Shown: positions 1 through 8,896 of the stretch, in pieces | How the letters are laid out: every line of letters starts with the position of its first letter | Position numbering within the stretch: the first letter of the stretch is position 1 | Assembly (NCBI RefSeq): GCF_900753045.1 | Contig: NZ_CAADXO010000019.1 | Location: 16,926-80,925 of the forward strand | DNA length: 64,000 nucleotides | Direction: 5' to 3' | Source of the DNA: an uncultured Phascolarctobacterium sp. | GTDB lineage: Bacteria; Bacillota; Negativicutes; Acidaminococcales; Acidaminococcaceae | The notes under the pieces: model-generated | The model's input: the letters and a program-made list of their open reading frames with translations, nothing else | Database searches by the model: none | Told to the model about the DNA's origin: nothing | Translations under genes and position numbers: made by a program

Positions 1-107
1 GCTTAATGCATTTGTATAAAAAATCTTCGGCTATAACCGTTTTGTCGCAAATTTTGCGGTGAAAGGGCTATAGCCTATGTATGTTTATGAATAGAGGGTG
101 TTTCTTG
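1..107. other. Intercistronic region before murD with an inverted repeat
   Basis: No gene start is visible here. In frame 1 the first codons read GCT TAA, so the window may begin at the very end of an upstream gene, but one residue is too little to identify it. GGCTATA at 29-35 pairs with TATAGCC at 69-75, and CGCAA/TTGCG (46-50 and 54-58) forms an inner hairpin. There is no T-run after the stem, so it is not an obvious terminator. Confidence 0.4.
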
Positions 108-1481
108 ATGACTAAAAAGGATGCTGTAATCGTTTACGGCGCAGGCATCAGCGGCCGTGGAGCAGCGCAGGTGCTGGCAGATAAAAAGCAGCAGGTATAT
201 TTGTATAATGATATGGACTGCACTTTAGAGCCGCAGCTGCTGCAGCTTTTGCAGAGCGTTGGCGGTGGGCTGGCCATCGGTCAGGCTGCATTTGAAGGCC
301 TGCTTGATATTGCAGGGGTGTTGGTGCTTTCTCCGGGTATTGCCTGCGATAACGCAAATGTGCTGCTCGCAGAGCAGCGCGGACTGGAGGTCATCAGCGA
401 GGTTGAGCTTGGCTACAGGCTGTATGGCGGTCACATTGCTGCTATCACCGGTACTAACGGCAAAACCACTACCACTACTATCGTGGGTGAGATGCTCAAG
501 CGTTTGCCGGTGCCTTCTGCAGTAGGCGGCAACATCGGTTTGGCACTGTCCAAGGAGGTAGAGAGCCTGCCTCAGGATGGTTGGCTTGCTGCCGAGCTTT
601 CCAGCTTTCAGCTGGAAAAAGTCAGCAGCTTCTGCCCTGATATCGCAGTAGTGCTGAACCTGACTCCGGATCATCTGGAGCGCCATCATACGATGGAGGC
701 CTACGGCGAGGCGAAGAAAAATATTTTCCGTCAGCAGGGTGAGGCGCAGGTTACGGTGCTTAATTACGATGATCCTATCGTGCGTACCTGGGGTGCGGAA
801 ACTAAAGGCCGCCTGTGTTACTTCAGCCGTAAGGAGAAGCTGCAGCAGGGCATCTATATGCAGGATGGTAATTTTATCATCAGCTGGGACGGCAAGCAGG
901 AAACTGTCTGCAATATCAGCGAGCTGCATCTGTTTGGCGGTCACAACGAAGAAAACGTGCTGGCAGCCATTGCCTGCGGCTTTTTCGCCGGTGTGAGCAT
1001 CAGCGATATGGCTGATGTGCTGCGTAACTTCCGCAGCATTGAGCACCGCATTGAATACGTTGCTACGATTGACGGCGTACCGTATTACAATGATTCCAAG
1101 GCTACTAACACCGATTCTGCGATTAAAGCGTTGGAGGCCTTTAAGGACGGCCACATCATCCTGTTGGCAGGCGGTCACGATAAGCTGACGCCGCTGGAGC
1201 CGATGATGGAGCTGGTTAAGGAAAAGACCGACGCATTGATTCTGTTGGGCGCTGCCAAGGAGCGCTTTAACAAGGCAGCTGTTGCCTGCGGCGTGCAGAA
1301 CATCGTGCTGGCCGACAGCTTTGAGGACGCAGTGAGCAAAGCGCATGCGTTGGCACACAAGCCACAGGTTGTATTGCTTTCGCCGGCCTGCTCATCCTTT
1401 GATATGTTTAAGAATTATCCCGAACGCGGAAATTATTTTAAAAAGCTGGTACACGAGCTGGAGGGAGGTAACGTTAAGTGA
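108..1481 (+). CDS. murD: UDP-N-acetylmuramoylalanine-D-glutamate ligase (MurD)
   Basis: Cytoplasmic ATP-dependent ligase that adds D-glutamate to UDP-MurNAc-L-Ala in peptidoglycan precursor synthesis. The 457-residue product has the usual Mur ligase order: an N-terminal Rossmann region (VYGAGISGRG), an ATP-binding central domain with P-loop GTNGKT near residues 115-120, and a C-terminal domain with HRIEYV and NDSKATN. I chose ATG 108 because GAGGGTG lies just upstream and the protein then starts MTKKDAV, as expected; an upstream ATG at 81 would add nine unsupported residues. The gene overlaps murG by four bases, so the two are probably translationally coupled. No ftsW/spoVE gene lies between murD and murG, which is a common arrangement elsewhere. 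Confidence 0.96.
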   Translation: MTKKDAVIVYGAGISGRGAAQVLADKKQQVYLYNDMDCTLEPQLLQLLQSVGGGLAIGQAAFEGLLDIAGVLVLSPGIACDNANVLLAEQRGLEVISEVELGYRLYGGHIAAITGTNGKTTTTTIVGEMLKRLPVPSAVGGNIGLALSKEVESLPQDGWLAAELSSFQLEKVSSFCPDIAVVLNLTPDHLERHHTMEAYGEAKKNIFRQQGEAQVTVLNYDDPIVRTWGAETKGRLCYFSRKEKLQQGIYMQDGNFIISWDGKQETVCNISELHLFGGHNEENVLAAIACGFFAGVSISDMADVLRNFRSIEHRIEYVATIDGVPYYNDSKATNTDSAIKALEAFKDGHIILLAGGHDKLTPLEPMMELVKEKTDALILLGAAKERFNKAAVACGVQNIVLADSFEDAVSKAHALAHKPQVVLLSPACSSFDMFKNYPERGNYFKKLVHELEGGNVK

Positions 1482-2581
1482 AGGTAATTCTTTCCGGCGG
1501 CGGTACGGGCGGACACATTTATCCGGCCCTGACCATTGCGGATCAGATAAAAAAACTGCAGCCTGAGGCGGAAATCAGCTTTGTAGGAACACAGCAGGGC
1601 TTGGAAAAGGATATCATTCCCCGCTACGGCTACAAGTTGCAGTTTATTGAGGTAGCAGGCTTTAAGCGCAGTCTGAGCCTGGATACCCTGCGCAGTGCGG
1701 CAAAGCTTTTTGCCGGTTTATATGATGCCTACAAGATTATCAGCAACGAAAAACCGGACCTGGTAATCGGTACCGGCGGTTATGTCTGCGGCCCGATTGT
1801 TTTCATGGCGGCACTGAAGGGAATTCCCTGCTGCATTCAGGAGCAGAACGCAATGCCCGGTGTGACCAATAAAATTTTGTCACGTTATGTGCGCAAAGTA
1901 TTTTTAGGTTATAAAGAGGGCGGAAAATATTTTCACGGCAAGGCAGAGCTGGAATATACCGGCAATCCTATCCGCAGTGAAATTCTCCAGCATACGCGTG
2001 AGGAAGCTGTTAAGGAGCTGGGGCTGGACCCGGCGAAGAAAACGATTCTCGTTTCCGGCGGCAGCCGTGGTGCGCGCACAATCAACAATGCGATGCTCGA
2101 AGCAGAGCTGGCGCTTTCCGGCAGAGCCGAGGTGCAGGTGCTGCATGCGACCGGTGATGTGAATTATGATGCCTATATGGCAGAAATCAAAAAGCGCGGC
2201 GGTGTGGCAGATAATATTATCATCAAGCCTTATCTGCATAATATGCCGGTAGCGTTGGCTGCGGCAGATCTGGCAGTGTTCCGTGCCGGTGCAATCGGCC
2301 TGGCAGAGCTGATGGCGAAGGGAGTGCCGTCACTTTTGGTGCCATATCCGTATGCTACGGCAAATCACCAGGAGTTTAATGCCAGAGCGGTAGAGGCTCA
2401 GGGTGCTGCCAAGGTTATTCTTGATAAGGAACTGACGGGCGACACCGTTTTGGAGTTTATCGAGCATTTATTAGTACATGGAGAGGAATTACAGCAGATG
2501 CATGCGGCGGCCCAAAAGCTTGGCAGACCGCAGGCTGCAGAGGTTATAGCCAAAGAGGCTGTGGCCTTGACTAAAAAATAA
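1478..2581 (+). CDS. murG: Undecaprenyl-PP-MurNAc-pentapeptide GlcNAc transferase (MurG)
   Basis: Membrane-associated GT-B glycosyltransferase that adds GlcNAc to lipid I to make lipid II. The 367-residue protein opens with the glycine-rich loop GGGTGGH (residues 7-13) and has a second glycine-rich region (VSGGSRGAR) at the start of the C-terminal UDP-GlcNAc domain, plus the FRAGAIGLAELMAKG and PYPYATANHQ segments typical of MurG. The start is GTG 1478, preceded by GGAGGT at 1464-1469 and overlapping the murD stop as GTGA. Length and motifs match the family. Confidence 0.96.
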   Translation: MKVILSGGGTGGHIYPALTIADQIKKLQPEAEISFVGTQQGLEKDIIPRYGYKLQFIEVAGFKRSLSLDTLRSAAKLFAGLYDAYKIISNEKPDLVIGTGGYVCGPIVFMAALKGIPCCIQEQNAMPGVTNKILSRYVRKVFLGYKEGGKYFHGKAELEYTGNPIRSEILQHTREEAVKELGLDPAKKTILVSGGSRGARTINNAMLEAELALSGRAEVQVLHATGDVNYDAYMAEIKKRGGVADNIIIKPYLHNMPVALAAADLAVFRAGAIGLAELMAKGVPSLLVPYPYATANHQEFNARAVEAQGAAKVILDKELTGDTVLEFIEHLLVHGEELQQMHAAAQKLGRPQAAEVIAKEAVALTKK

Positions 2582-2594
2582 GGGAGGGCCTCGA

Positions 2595-3989
2595 GTGGCT
2601 GAAAACAAATTAGCAAACCTGCGTAATATACATTTTATCGGTATCGGCGGCGCCGGCATGAGCGCGATTGCTTATGTATTGATTAAGCGCGGCTATGATG
2701 TAAGCGGTTCCGATTTAAATGCCGGTCATATGTCGGCACATCTGGCGGAGGAAGGCGCTATGGTTTATATGGGCCATGCTGCCAGCCAGGTGGAGGATGC
2801 TGAGGCTGTAGTTATTTCTACAGCGATTCATCCCAACAATCCGGAGCTGATGGAGGCCAGAAAGCGTGGTATTCCCGTGCTGCACCGCAGCGATGTGCTG
2901 GCTGCAGTGATGAATGCTGCCGACGGCGTAGCTGTCGCAGGCGCTCACGGCAAAACTACTACCAGTGCAATGATTTCCTGCATTGCGGCAGAAAGCGGTA
3001 TTGATCCGACTGTTATCATTGGCGGCGAGGTAAGCAGCCTCGGCGGTAATGCGCGCAACGGTGCAGGCCGCTTTGTGGTAGCGGAGGCGGACGAGAGCGA
3101 CGGCTCCTTCCTCAAGCTGTATCCGTATCTTGCTGTAGTAACTAATATTGAAGATGATCATCTGGACCATTACGGTACAGAAGAAAATATATATCAGGCC
3201 TTTAAACAGTTTGTCGGCAACATCAAAGAAGGCGGCAAAGCAATTCTCTGCTTTGATAATGCTAAGGTGCGCCGTCTGGCTGCCGAAACTGATAAAGAGG
3301 TAATTACCTACGGCGTAGAAGGCGAGGGCGCTGACTACATTGCCCGTGACATTTCCTACGGTGTTGACGGCACGAGCTACAAGCTGTACTACAAGGGAGA
3401 ATTTGTGACGGAGGTTCATCTGATTGTTCCCGGCAGACATAATGTGCTGAATTCTATGGGCGCGTTTGCTGCTGCACATGAGATGGGCATTGCTACCGAC
3501 AAAATTCTTGCATCCCTGAAAAAGTTTGGCGGTGCCAAACGTCGTTTTGAAACCAAGGGTAAGGTAAACGGTGTCTGGGTTGTTGATGATTATGCGCATC
3601 ATCCGACAGAAATCGGCGTAACGCTGAAGGCTGCAAGACAGACGAAGCCTGAGCGCTTGCTGTGTGTGTTCCAGCCGCATCGCTACACCCGTACCAAGCT
3701 GCTGTTCTCTGAGTTCTGCGAATGCTTTAAGGATTGCGACGAGCTGATTCTGACTGATATTTATGCAGCCAGCGAGGACGCAATTCCCGGCGTAAGCAGC
3801 ATGCATCTGGCGGAGGGTATCAAGGCAGCGACCGGTCAGGAGGTGCTGTATATCGGCAAGCTGACCAAGGCTGAGGAATATCTGGAGCGCGTTGTACGTC
3901 CCGGCGATCTGGTGATGACCATCGGTGCCGGTGATGTGTTTAAAATTGGTGAAGAATTAGTTAGGGAGTTGGAAAGAAATGCAGATTAA
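2595..3989 (+). CDS. murC: UDP-N-acetylmuramate-L-alanine ligase (MurC)
   Basis: First Mur ligase, joining L-alanine to UDP-MurNAc. The 464-residue protein starts with a Rossmann segment (HFIGIGGAGMSAIA), has the P-loop GAHGKT at about 116-121, the metal/substrate region EADESDGSF, and the C-terminal DDYAHHP and FQPHRY motifs. The start is GTG 2595 after GGGAGGGCC. It sits 13 bp after murG and overlaps ddl by 11 bp. No murB follows, so UDP-MurNAc must be supplied by a murB elsewhere. Confidence 0.96.
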   Translation: MAENKLANLRNIHFIGIGGAGMSAIAYVLIKRGYDVSGSDLNAGHMSAHLAEEGAMVYMGHAASQVEDAEAVVISTAIHPNNPELMEARKRGIPVLHRSDVLAAVMNAADGVAVAGAHGKTTTSAMISCIAAESGIDPTVIIGGEVSSLGGNARNGAGRFVVAEADESDGSFLKLYPYLAVVTNIEDDHLDHYGTEENIYQAFKQFVGNIKEGGKAILCFDNAKVRRLAAETDKEVITYGVEGEGADYIARDISYGVDGTSYKLYYKGEFVTEVHLIVPGRHNVLNSMGAFAAAHEMGIATDKILASLKKFGGAKRRFETKGKVNGVWVVDDYAHHPTEIGVTLKAARQTKPERLLCVFQPHRYTRTKLLFSEFCECFKDCDELILTDIYAASEDAIPGVSSMHLAEGIKAATGQEVLYIGKLTKAEEYLERVVRPGDLVMTIGAGDVFKIGEELVRELERNAD

Positions 3990-4926
3990 TAAGCAGGATG
4001 TTGTTGCTGTTGTCTTAGGCGGGCCTTCCTCTGAGGCCGAGATTTCGCGTGTTACCGGCGGCGCTATTGCGAACGCTTTGCGCGAAAAGGGCTATAATGC
4101 CAAGGAAGTTGAGCTGAATCCGTCTAATCTGATTAACGAGCTGCGTGAGATGAACGCTAAGGTAGTATTTAATGCTGTTCATGGTATGTACGGTGAGGAT
4201 GGTCGTTTGCAGAGCATTCTGGAGGCAGCAGGTATTCCTTATACCGGCTGCGGCGTACTGGCAAGCGCTGTTTCTATGGATAAATCCGCTACGAAGCGTT
4301 ATCTGCAGTCTGCAGGCATTCCTACCGCACCCTGCATGATTATCAATAAGCGTGATGCAGGTGATTTGCAGGCGCTGGCAGACAAAATTATTTCCGAGTT
4401 CGGTCTGCCCGTAGTTATCAAGGCAGCAACCCAAGGCTCCAGCATCGGCGTTGTAATTCCTAAGACTGCAGAAGATGTTGTGCCTGCACTGGAGGAAGCC
4501 TTCAAGTATTCCGAAAATGTGCTGGCAGAAAAATGCATCAAGGGCAAAGAGCTGACGATTTCTATTATGGAAGAGAACGGCGAACCCAAACCGCTGCCTG
4601 TTATCTGGATTGCACCGCATTCCGGCGCCTATGACTTCCATTCCAAATACACCAAGGGTGCTACGGACTACCACTGCCCGGCACCGTTTGATGAGAAAAC
4701 TACTGCTTATATCCAAAAAATTGCCGTAGAAACCTACAAGCTGTTGGGCCTTTCCGGCGTAGCGCGTGTAGATGCTATGCTGGGTGATGAGGATGGCGTT
4801 GCTTATGTACTCGAAGCAAACACTGTTCCCGGCATGACGGCAACCAGCCTGGTTCCGAAGGCTGCTGCTGCTGTTGGCATCAGCTTCCCTGAGCTGTGCG
4901 AGAAAATTTTACTGAGCGCTAAATAA
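3979..4926 (+). CDS. ddl: D-alanine-D-alanine ligase
   Basis: ATP-grasp ligase that makes the D-Ala-D-Ala terminus of the pentapeptide. The 315-residue product has the N-terminal LGGPSSEAEIS motif, the central ATP-grasp region (LPVVIKAATQGSSIGV), and the C-terminal metal-binding end VLEANTVPGMT. The ATG lies inside the end of murC (11 bp overlap) behind GGGAGTTGGAAAG. Its place directly after murC fits a single precursor-synthesis operon. Confidence 0.95.
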   Translation: MQINKQDVVAVVLGGPSSEAEISRVTGGAIANALREKGYNAKEVELNPSNLINELREMNAKVVFNAVHGMYGEDGRLQSILEAAGIPYTGCGVLASAVSMDKSATKRYLQSAGIPTAPCMIINKRDAGDLQALADKIISEFGLPVVIKAATQGSSIGVVIPKTAEDVVPALEEAFKYSENVLAEKCIKGKELTISIMEENGEPKPLPVIWIAPHSGAYDFHSKYTKGATDYHCPAPFDEKTTAYIQKIAVETYKLLGLSGVARVDAMLGDEDGVAYVLEANTVPGMTATSLVPKAAAAVGISFPELCEKILLSAK

Positions 4927-4959
4927 AAAAGTTTTATAAGAAGCCAAAGGAGGTGCAGC

Positions 4960-5736
4960 ATGGATTCATCGCAGACTATACGCGAACAACTGCGCAGATG
5001 CAGACGCCGGAAATTCTGGCACCTGGTGCGCCTATTGCTATCTACGGCTGTACTTGCTGTAACCTGTACATATGCCTGGCGCTATGTGCATAATCCTGCG
5101 TTTGCCTTTGGCAATGTCAGCATTCACGGAAGCAGTCAGCTGACGGAGGCGGAGGTTATCTCACTTGCAGGCTGCGGTCAGGGACCATTGAATCTTTTCA
5201 ATGCCAGCTCCGGCCGTCTGCGAGAGGCTTTGCTGCATGATGTCCGCTTTAAAAATGCAGAGGTGGCTTACCGCTTTCCGGCAACTCTGCAGGTGAGTGT
5301 AGAGGAACGGCAGCCGGCGCTTTATGTTGCCAATTCCTATCACAGCTATCTGAAGGTGGATTATAACGGTGTAGTTCTCAGCGTGACGACTACTATTCCG
5401 GACGCGAAGGCTCCTGTGCTGGCGGGCATAAAATGCGGTAATCTTTATCTGGGTGATAAGGTTGCCAATACGGGTGTGCTGCAGATTCTGCAATTTTTGC
5501 AGCAGCTGACGCCGGAGGCACTGCAGCGTATCGGTGAAATTGCCGTTGATGATAAGCAGGATGTCAAGCTGCAGCTGAGCGGCAGCTTTCCGGTGCGTCT
5601 GGGCAGGGTGCAGGAGGTATCACAGAAGGCTTCTGTGTTTATGACTGTGTTTAACGAGATTAAAGATAAAAACATTAAGGCTGAATATATTGATTTGACC
5701 TTCGGTAAGCCATATATCAAGCTTTTGCCAAAATAA
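4960..5736 (+). CDS. ftsQ: Cell-division protein DivIB/FtsQ
   Basis: Divisome scaffold that links cytoplasmic and extracytoplasmic division proteins (FtsL/FtsB partners). The 258-residue protein has a short basic cytoplasmic tail (RCRRRKFWH), one membrane segment at about residues 22-40, and a POTRA-like domain starting near FGNVSIHGSSQLTEAEVI, followed by the FtsQ/DivIB region with VSVEERQPALYV. An AAGGAGGTG Shine-Dalgarno precedes the ATG. Its position between ddl and ftsZ supports the call. The sequence is more diverged than its neighbours. Confidence 0.88.
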   Translation: MDSSQTIREQLRRCRRRKFWHLVRLLLSTAVLAVTCTYAWRYVHNPAFAFGNVSIHGSSQLTEAEVISLAGCGQGPLNLFNASSGRLREALLHDVRFKNAEVAYRFPATLQVSVEERQPALYVANSYHSYLKVDYNGVVLSVTTTIPDAKAPVLAGIKCGNLYLGDKVANTGVLQILQFLQQLTPEALQRIGEIAVDDKQDVKLQLSGSFPVRLGRVQEVSQKASVFMTVFNEIKDKNIKAEYIDLTFGKPYIKLLPK

Positions 5737-5799
5737 ATTGCTGTTAACTTGTTACTGCTGCAAAGCTGTTGCAGCTGATGTCACAGTGAGGGTGAGATA

Positions 5800-6498
5800 A
5801 TGAAAGAAATTTTTACTATGGATTTAAAGGGCAAGCTGTTGATTGCCGTGGTATTCATGGTGTTGGGATTTATGCTTTCGGTACAGTATAAAACTACAGA
5901 GCTTCAGCGCAATGTGCGTATGGACCGCGTAGAGGATTTGTCGGAACGCCTGAAGATTATGGAAGCCGAGAACAAGCAGCTGCTGACAGAGCTGGAAACC
6001 TTGCGCGCAGGTGCTGCCAAGGATCCTGCTGATGACCGTATGAAGCTGATGGCAGGCACGACTGACGTAGAGGGCGAAGGCATTGAGATTTTGCTGGATG
6101 ACAGCAATATTGCCAAAAAGTCCGGCGAAAATCCTAATCTGTACATTATTCATGATGAAGATTTGCTGCGTGTGCTCAACGAGCTGCGCGCTGCCGGTGC
6201 GGAAGCAATTTCTGTCAACGATCAGCGCATTGTGGCTATGAGCGAAATTCGTTGTGCCGGACCTACTATTTCGGTAAACAATGTCCGCAGTGCTCCGCCT
6301 TATGTTATCAAGGCTATCGGTGCTCCTAAAACTTTGAGCAGTGCCCTGCGTCTGCGTGGCGGTGTTGTAGAAACCTTTGAGTTCTGGGGCATTCAGGTAA
6401 AAATTAAGACTGTTGAAAAGCTGCATATTCCGGCGCTGAAAGCACCGCGCAGCTTTGAATACGCTAAGACTGTGGAAAGCAAGGAGGCAGCGAAATGA
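5800..6498 (+). CDS. DUF881 family membrane-anchored protein
   Basis: A 232-residue protein with an N-terminal membrane segment (about residues 12-27), a Leu/Glu-rich coiled-coil stretch (ERLKIMEAENKQLLTELETL, about 50-70) and a DUF881-type domain with the LNELRAAGAEAISVNDQRI signature. DUF881 proteins commonly lie beside sbp and ftsZ in Firmicutes and Actinobacteria; the biochemical role is not established, but location suggests a division or envelope role. It overlaps sbp by four bases (ATGA). The ATG at 5800 follows GAGGGTGAG; the ATG at 5818 is a possible alternative. Confidence 0.85.
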   Translation: MKEIFTMDLKGKLLIAVVFMVLGFMLSVQYKTTELQRNVRMDRVEDLSERLKIMEAENKQLLTELETLRAGAAKDPADDRMKLMAGTTDVEGEGIEILLDDSNIAKKSGENPNLYIIHDEDLLRVLNELRAAGAEAISVNDQRIVAMSEIRCAGPTISVNNVRSAPPYVIKAIGAPKTLSSALRLRGGVVETFEFWGIQVKIKTVEKLHIPALKAPRSFEYAKTVESKEAAK

Positions 6499-6827
6499 TA
6501 GGGTTTGCATTTGCCGGCCTTGTGCTTGGCCTTATACTCGGTGTTTACTGTCCTTTCAGAGTGCCGCCTGAATACGCGCGCCTGCTTGCCGTAGCCGTTA
6601 TGGCCGGTATGGATGCAGTGCTTGGCGGTGTACGTGCTTCGCTCGAAGGCAATTATGATACTCAGGTTTTCATTTCCGGATTCTTTATAAACGGCATTTT
6701 GGCAGCCTTTTTGTGCTATGCCGGTAATTTGATTGGTATCGATTTATATCTGGTAGCGGTACTGATTTTCGGTATGCGTATTTTCCAGAATCTGGGAATT
6801 ATCCGTCGCCTTTATATGGGCAAATAA
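6495..6827 (+). CDS. sbp: Small basic protein (Sbp, DUF1290 family)
   Basis: A 110-residue, largely hydrophobic membrane protein with about three predicted transmembrane segments. It carries the family features GLVLGLILGVYCPFRVP near the start, DAVLGGVRASLEGNYD in the middle and IFGMRIFQNLGIIRR at the end. The family is almost always found next to DUF881 genes and ftsZ; its function is unknown. The ATG overlaps the upstream stop. Confidence 0.9.
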   Translation: MIGFAFAGLVLGLILGVYCPFRVPPEYARLLAVAVMAGMDAVLGGVRASLEGNYDTQVFISGFFINGILAAFLCYAGNLIGIDLYLVAVLIFGMRIFQNLGIIRRLYMGK

Positions 6828-6830
6828 GTG

Positions 6831-6872
6831 TCCTGCAGGAAGATGAAGAAAAAAATTCATCAATAAGCAGGA
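6831..6872 (+). other. Two-tier hairpin between sbp and ftsZ
   Basis: TCCTGC (6831-6836) can pair with GCAGGA (6867-6872), and inside it GATGAA (6842-6847) with TTCATC (6856-6861). There is no following T-run. The remaining 124-bp gap holds TTGAAC at 6889 and an AT-rich block around 6913-6919 that could be a weak ftsZ promoter, so the hairpin could be an RNA-processing or attenuation element. Confidence 0.35.
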
Positions 6873-6951
6873 AAATAGCACTTTCATGTTGAACAATATA
6901 AAAATGATTATTTTATAAATAAGCTACCCAAAGCTAAGGGGGACGTAGAAT

Positions 6952-8022
6952 ATGTTTGATGACGTAGAGACAACCTTTGAACCGTTGGCCAATATTAAAG
7001 TAATTGGTGTCGGCGGTGGCGGCAATAACGCCGTAAACCGTATGATTGACGCCGGCGTAAGCGGCGTAGAATTCATTGCAGTGAACTGTGACAAGCAGTG
7101 CCTGATGCTTTCCAAAGCAGAAAAACGCATCCAAATCGGCGAAAAGCTGACTAAAGGTCTGGGTGCAGGCGCAAATCCAGAAATCGGCGAAAAAGCTGCC
7201 GAAGAATCCCGTGACCAGATTCTGGAGTCCCTGAAAGGTGCAGATATGGTATTTGTTACCGCAGGTATGGGCGGTGGTACCGGTACTGGTGCTGCACACG
7301 TTGTTGCGGAATGTGCCAAAGAAATCGGTGCGCTGACTGTCGGCGTTGTAACCAAGCCCTTTGGCTTTGAAGGTCCTCGCCGTATGAAGCAGGCTGAGGC
7401 AGGCATTGTCAACCTGAAGGAAAAGGTTGATACCCTGGTAACTATTCCTAACGACCGTTTGCTGCAGATTATCGAAAAACGTACTTCCATGCTGGAAGCA
7501 TTCAAAAAGGCCGATGACGTATTGCGTCAGGGCGTTCAGGGCATTTCCAACCTGATTGCTGTTCCCGGTCTGATTAACGTTGACTTCGCCGATGTCAAGA
7601 CTGTTATGTCCAATGCAGGCAGCGCTCTGATGGGCGTTGGTACCGCTAAGGGCGAAGGCGGCGGCAAGGCTGCAGCCGAAGCTGCTATCAAGAGCCCGTT
7701 GCTGGAAGCATCTATCGATGGTGCCCGCGGCGTACTGATTAACGTTATCGGCGGCAAGGAGCTGTCCCTGTTTGACGTTAACGAAGCTGCCAATATTGTC
7801 AATGAAGCAGCTGATCCCAATGCAGTGGTTATCTTCGGCGCTGTTATTGATGAAAGCCTCAATGACGAAATCCGTGTTACGGTTATCGCAACAGGCTTTG
7901 AGAAAAAATCTCCTGTTACCAAAAATACAGTTGGCGGTCCGGCATCTATCAACCGTAACACTAGCGGTGTTATCAAGAATTTCTCCGATCCGAATGAAAT
8001 TCCGCCATGGCTGCGTCACTGA
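6952..8022 (+). CDS. ftsZ: Cell-division GTPase FtsZ
   Basis: Tubulin-like GTPase that forms the Z ring. The 356-residue protein has the N-terminal nucleotide loop GVGGGGNNAVNRM, the tubulin signature GGGTGTG at about 107-113 and the T7 loop (NVDFADV). The C-terminal peptide that binds FtsA/SepF/ZapA-type partners is recognisable as DPNEIPPWLR. The linker between the globular core and this peptide is very short, only about twenty residues, where FtsZ proteins often have 50 or more. The start ATG follows AAGGGGGA (6936-6943). No ftsA lies upstream, so the membrane anchor may be SepF or an FtsA encoded elsewhere. Confidence 0.97.
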   Translation: MFDDVETTFEPLANIKVIGVGGGGNNAVNRMIDAGVSGVEFIAVNCDKQCLMLSKAEKRIQIGEKLTKGLGAGANPEIGEKAAEESRDQILESLKGADMVFVTAGMGGGTGTGAAHVVAECAKEIGALTVGVVTKPFGFEGPRRMKQAEAGIVNLKEKVDTLVTIPNDRLLQIIEKRTSMLEAFKKADDVLRQGVQGISNLIAVPGLINVDFADVKTVMSNAGSALMGVGTAKGEGGGKAAAEAAIKSPLLEASIDGARGVLINVIGGKELSLFDVNEAANIVNEAADPNAVVIFGAVIDESLNDEIRVTVIATGFEKKSPVTKNTVGGPASINRNTSGVIKNFSDPNEIPPWLRH

Positions 8023-8041
8023 TTGAAAGGAAGGCAGTAAT

Positions 8042-8509
8042 ATGAAGTGCCCGTTTTGCTCCCACCGAGACAGCCGTGTTATCGACAGCCGTGCTGTAGA
8101 GGAAGGCTGTTCTATCCGTCGCAGACGTGAATGCCCTAATTGCGGCAAACGCTTTACTACATATGAAAAATATGAGGAAACTCCGCTTGTTGTCAGCAAG
8201 AAGGATGGCCGTCGCGAGCTTTTTGATGGTAAAAAGCTGCTGGCAGGTCTTTTGAAGGCTTGCGAGAAACGCCCGGTTCCTTATGAAAAGATTAAAGAGA
8301 TTGCCGACAGCATCGAGCGTGAGCTGCGGATGAGTGCGGATGCGGAAATTCCCAGCGCCCAGATCGGTGAGCTTGTTATGAAGTATCTGGAGCAGACAGA
8401 TCAGATTGCTTATGTACGCTTTGCTTCCGTATATCGTCAGTTCGCTGATGTGCGCAATTTTATGCAGGAGCTGGAACGTATTATGCAAAAATCTAAAGAC
8501 GCAAAATAG
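8042..8509 (+). CDS. nrdR: Transcriptional repressor NrdR
   Basis: Represses ribonucleotide reductase operons in response to (d)ATP. The 155-residue product has a zinc ribbon with Cys3, Cys6, Cys31 and Cys34 (KCPFC and ECPNC) followed by an ATP-cone domain (VSKKDGRRELFDGKKL onward). Length matches the family. It starts 19 bp after ftsZ behind GAAAGGAAGG and may be cotranscribed with it. Confidence 0.95.
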   Translation: MKCPFCSHRDSRVIDSRAVEEGCSIRRRRECPNCGKRFTTYEKYEETPLVVSKKDGRRELFDGKKLLAGLLKACEKRPVPYEKIKEIADSIERELRMSADAEIPSAQIGELVMKYLEQTDQIAYVRFASVYRQFADVRNFMQELERIMQKSKDAK

Positions 8510-8520
8510 AGGTGCGGAAT

Positions 8521-8772
8521 ATGAAAAAGTATTTACTGCTTACTTTAACGGCTCTTATGCTGGTTGCAGGCTTTAGCGGCTCTGCGCTGGCTAAGGAAAG
8601 ACTCTTTACATTTTCCAATAACAATAACGGAGCTGTGAAAGAGGTTAATTATTATCTGGATAATGGTGCCAAGGTTGTGTTTATGGACACAGCAGCCAAG
8701 GCTACCGACAGCACGGTGATTATCACCGTAGTGTTGGATATACCTGATGGTGTGGCAGCATATCAAAAGTAA
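8521..8772 (+). CDS. Small exported protein of unknown function
   Basis: An 83-residue protein I do not recognise. It has a Sec signal peptide (MKKYLLLTLTALMLVAGFSG...ALA) with likely cleavage after ALA near residue 25, leaving a mature part of roughly 58 residues rich in Asn/Val with no cysteines. ATG 8521 is chosen because GAGGTGC lies at the right distance; an in-frame GTG at 8512 would place extra residues before the signal peptide. It is 11 bp downstream of nrdR and followed by a terminator. Confidence 0.7.
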   Translation: MKKYLLLTLTALMLVAGFSGSALAKERLFTFSNNNNGAVKEVNYYLDNGAKVVFMDTAAKATDSTVIITVVLDIPDGVAAYQK

Positions 8773-8805
8773 ATAGCAAAAAGGTGCCGCAGGCACTTGC
8801 AAAGG

Positions 8806-8829
8806 GAGACGGCGTCAGCCGTCTCTTTT
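8806..8829 (+). terminator. Rho-independent terminator after the small exported protein
   Basis: GAGACGGC (8806-8813) pairs perfectly with GCCGTCTC (8818-8825) around a GTCA loop and is followed by TTTT. It closes the ftsZ-nrdR-8521 transcript. Confidence 0.85.
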
Positions 8830-8896
8830 GGTATAAGCGTAATATTTCAGCTAGAGCTTAGCTACAAATTTGAGTGCTTTTAAGGGGGACTTTAGG

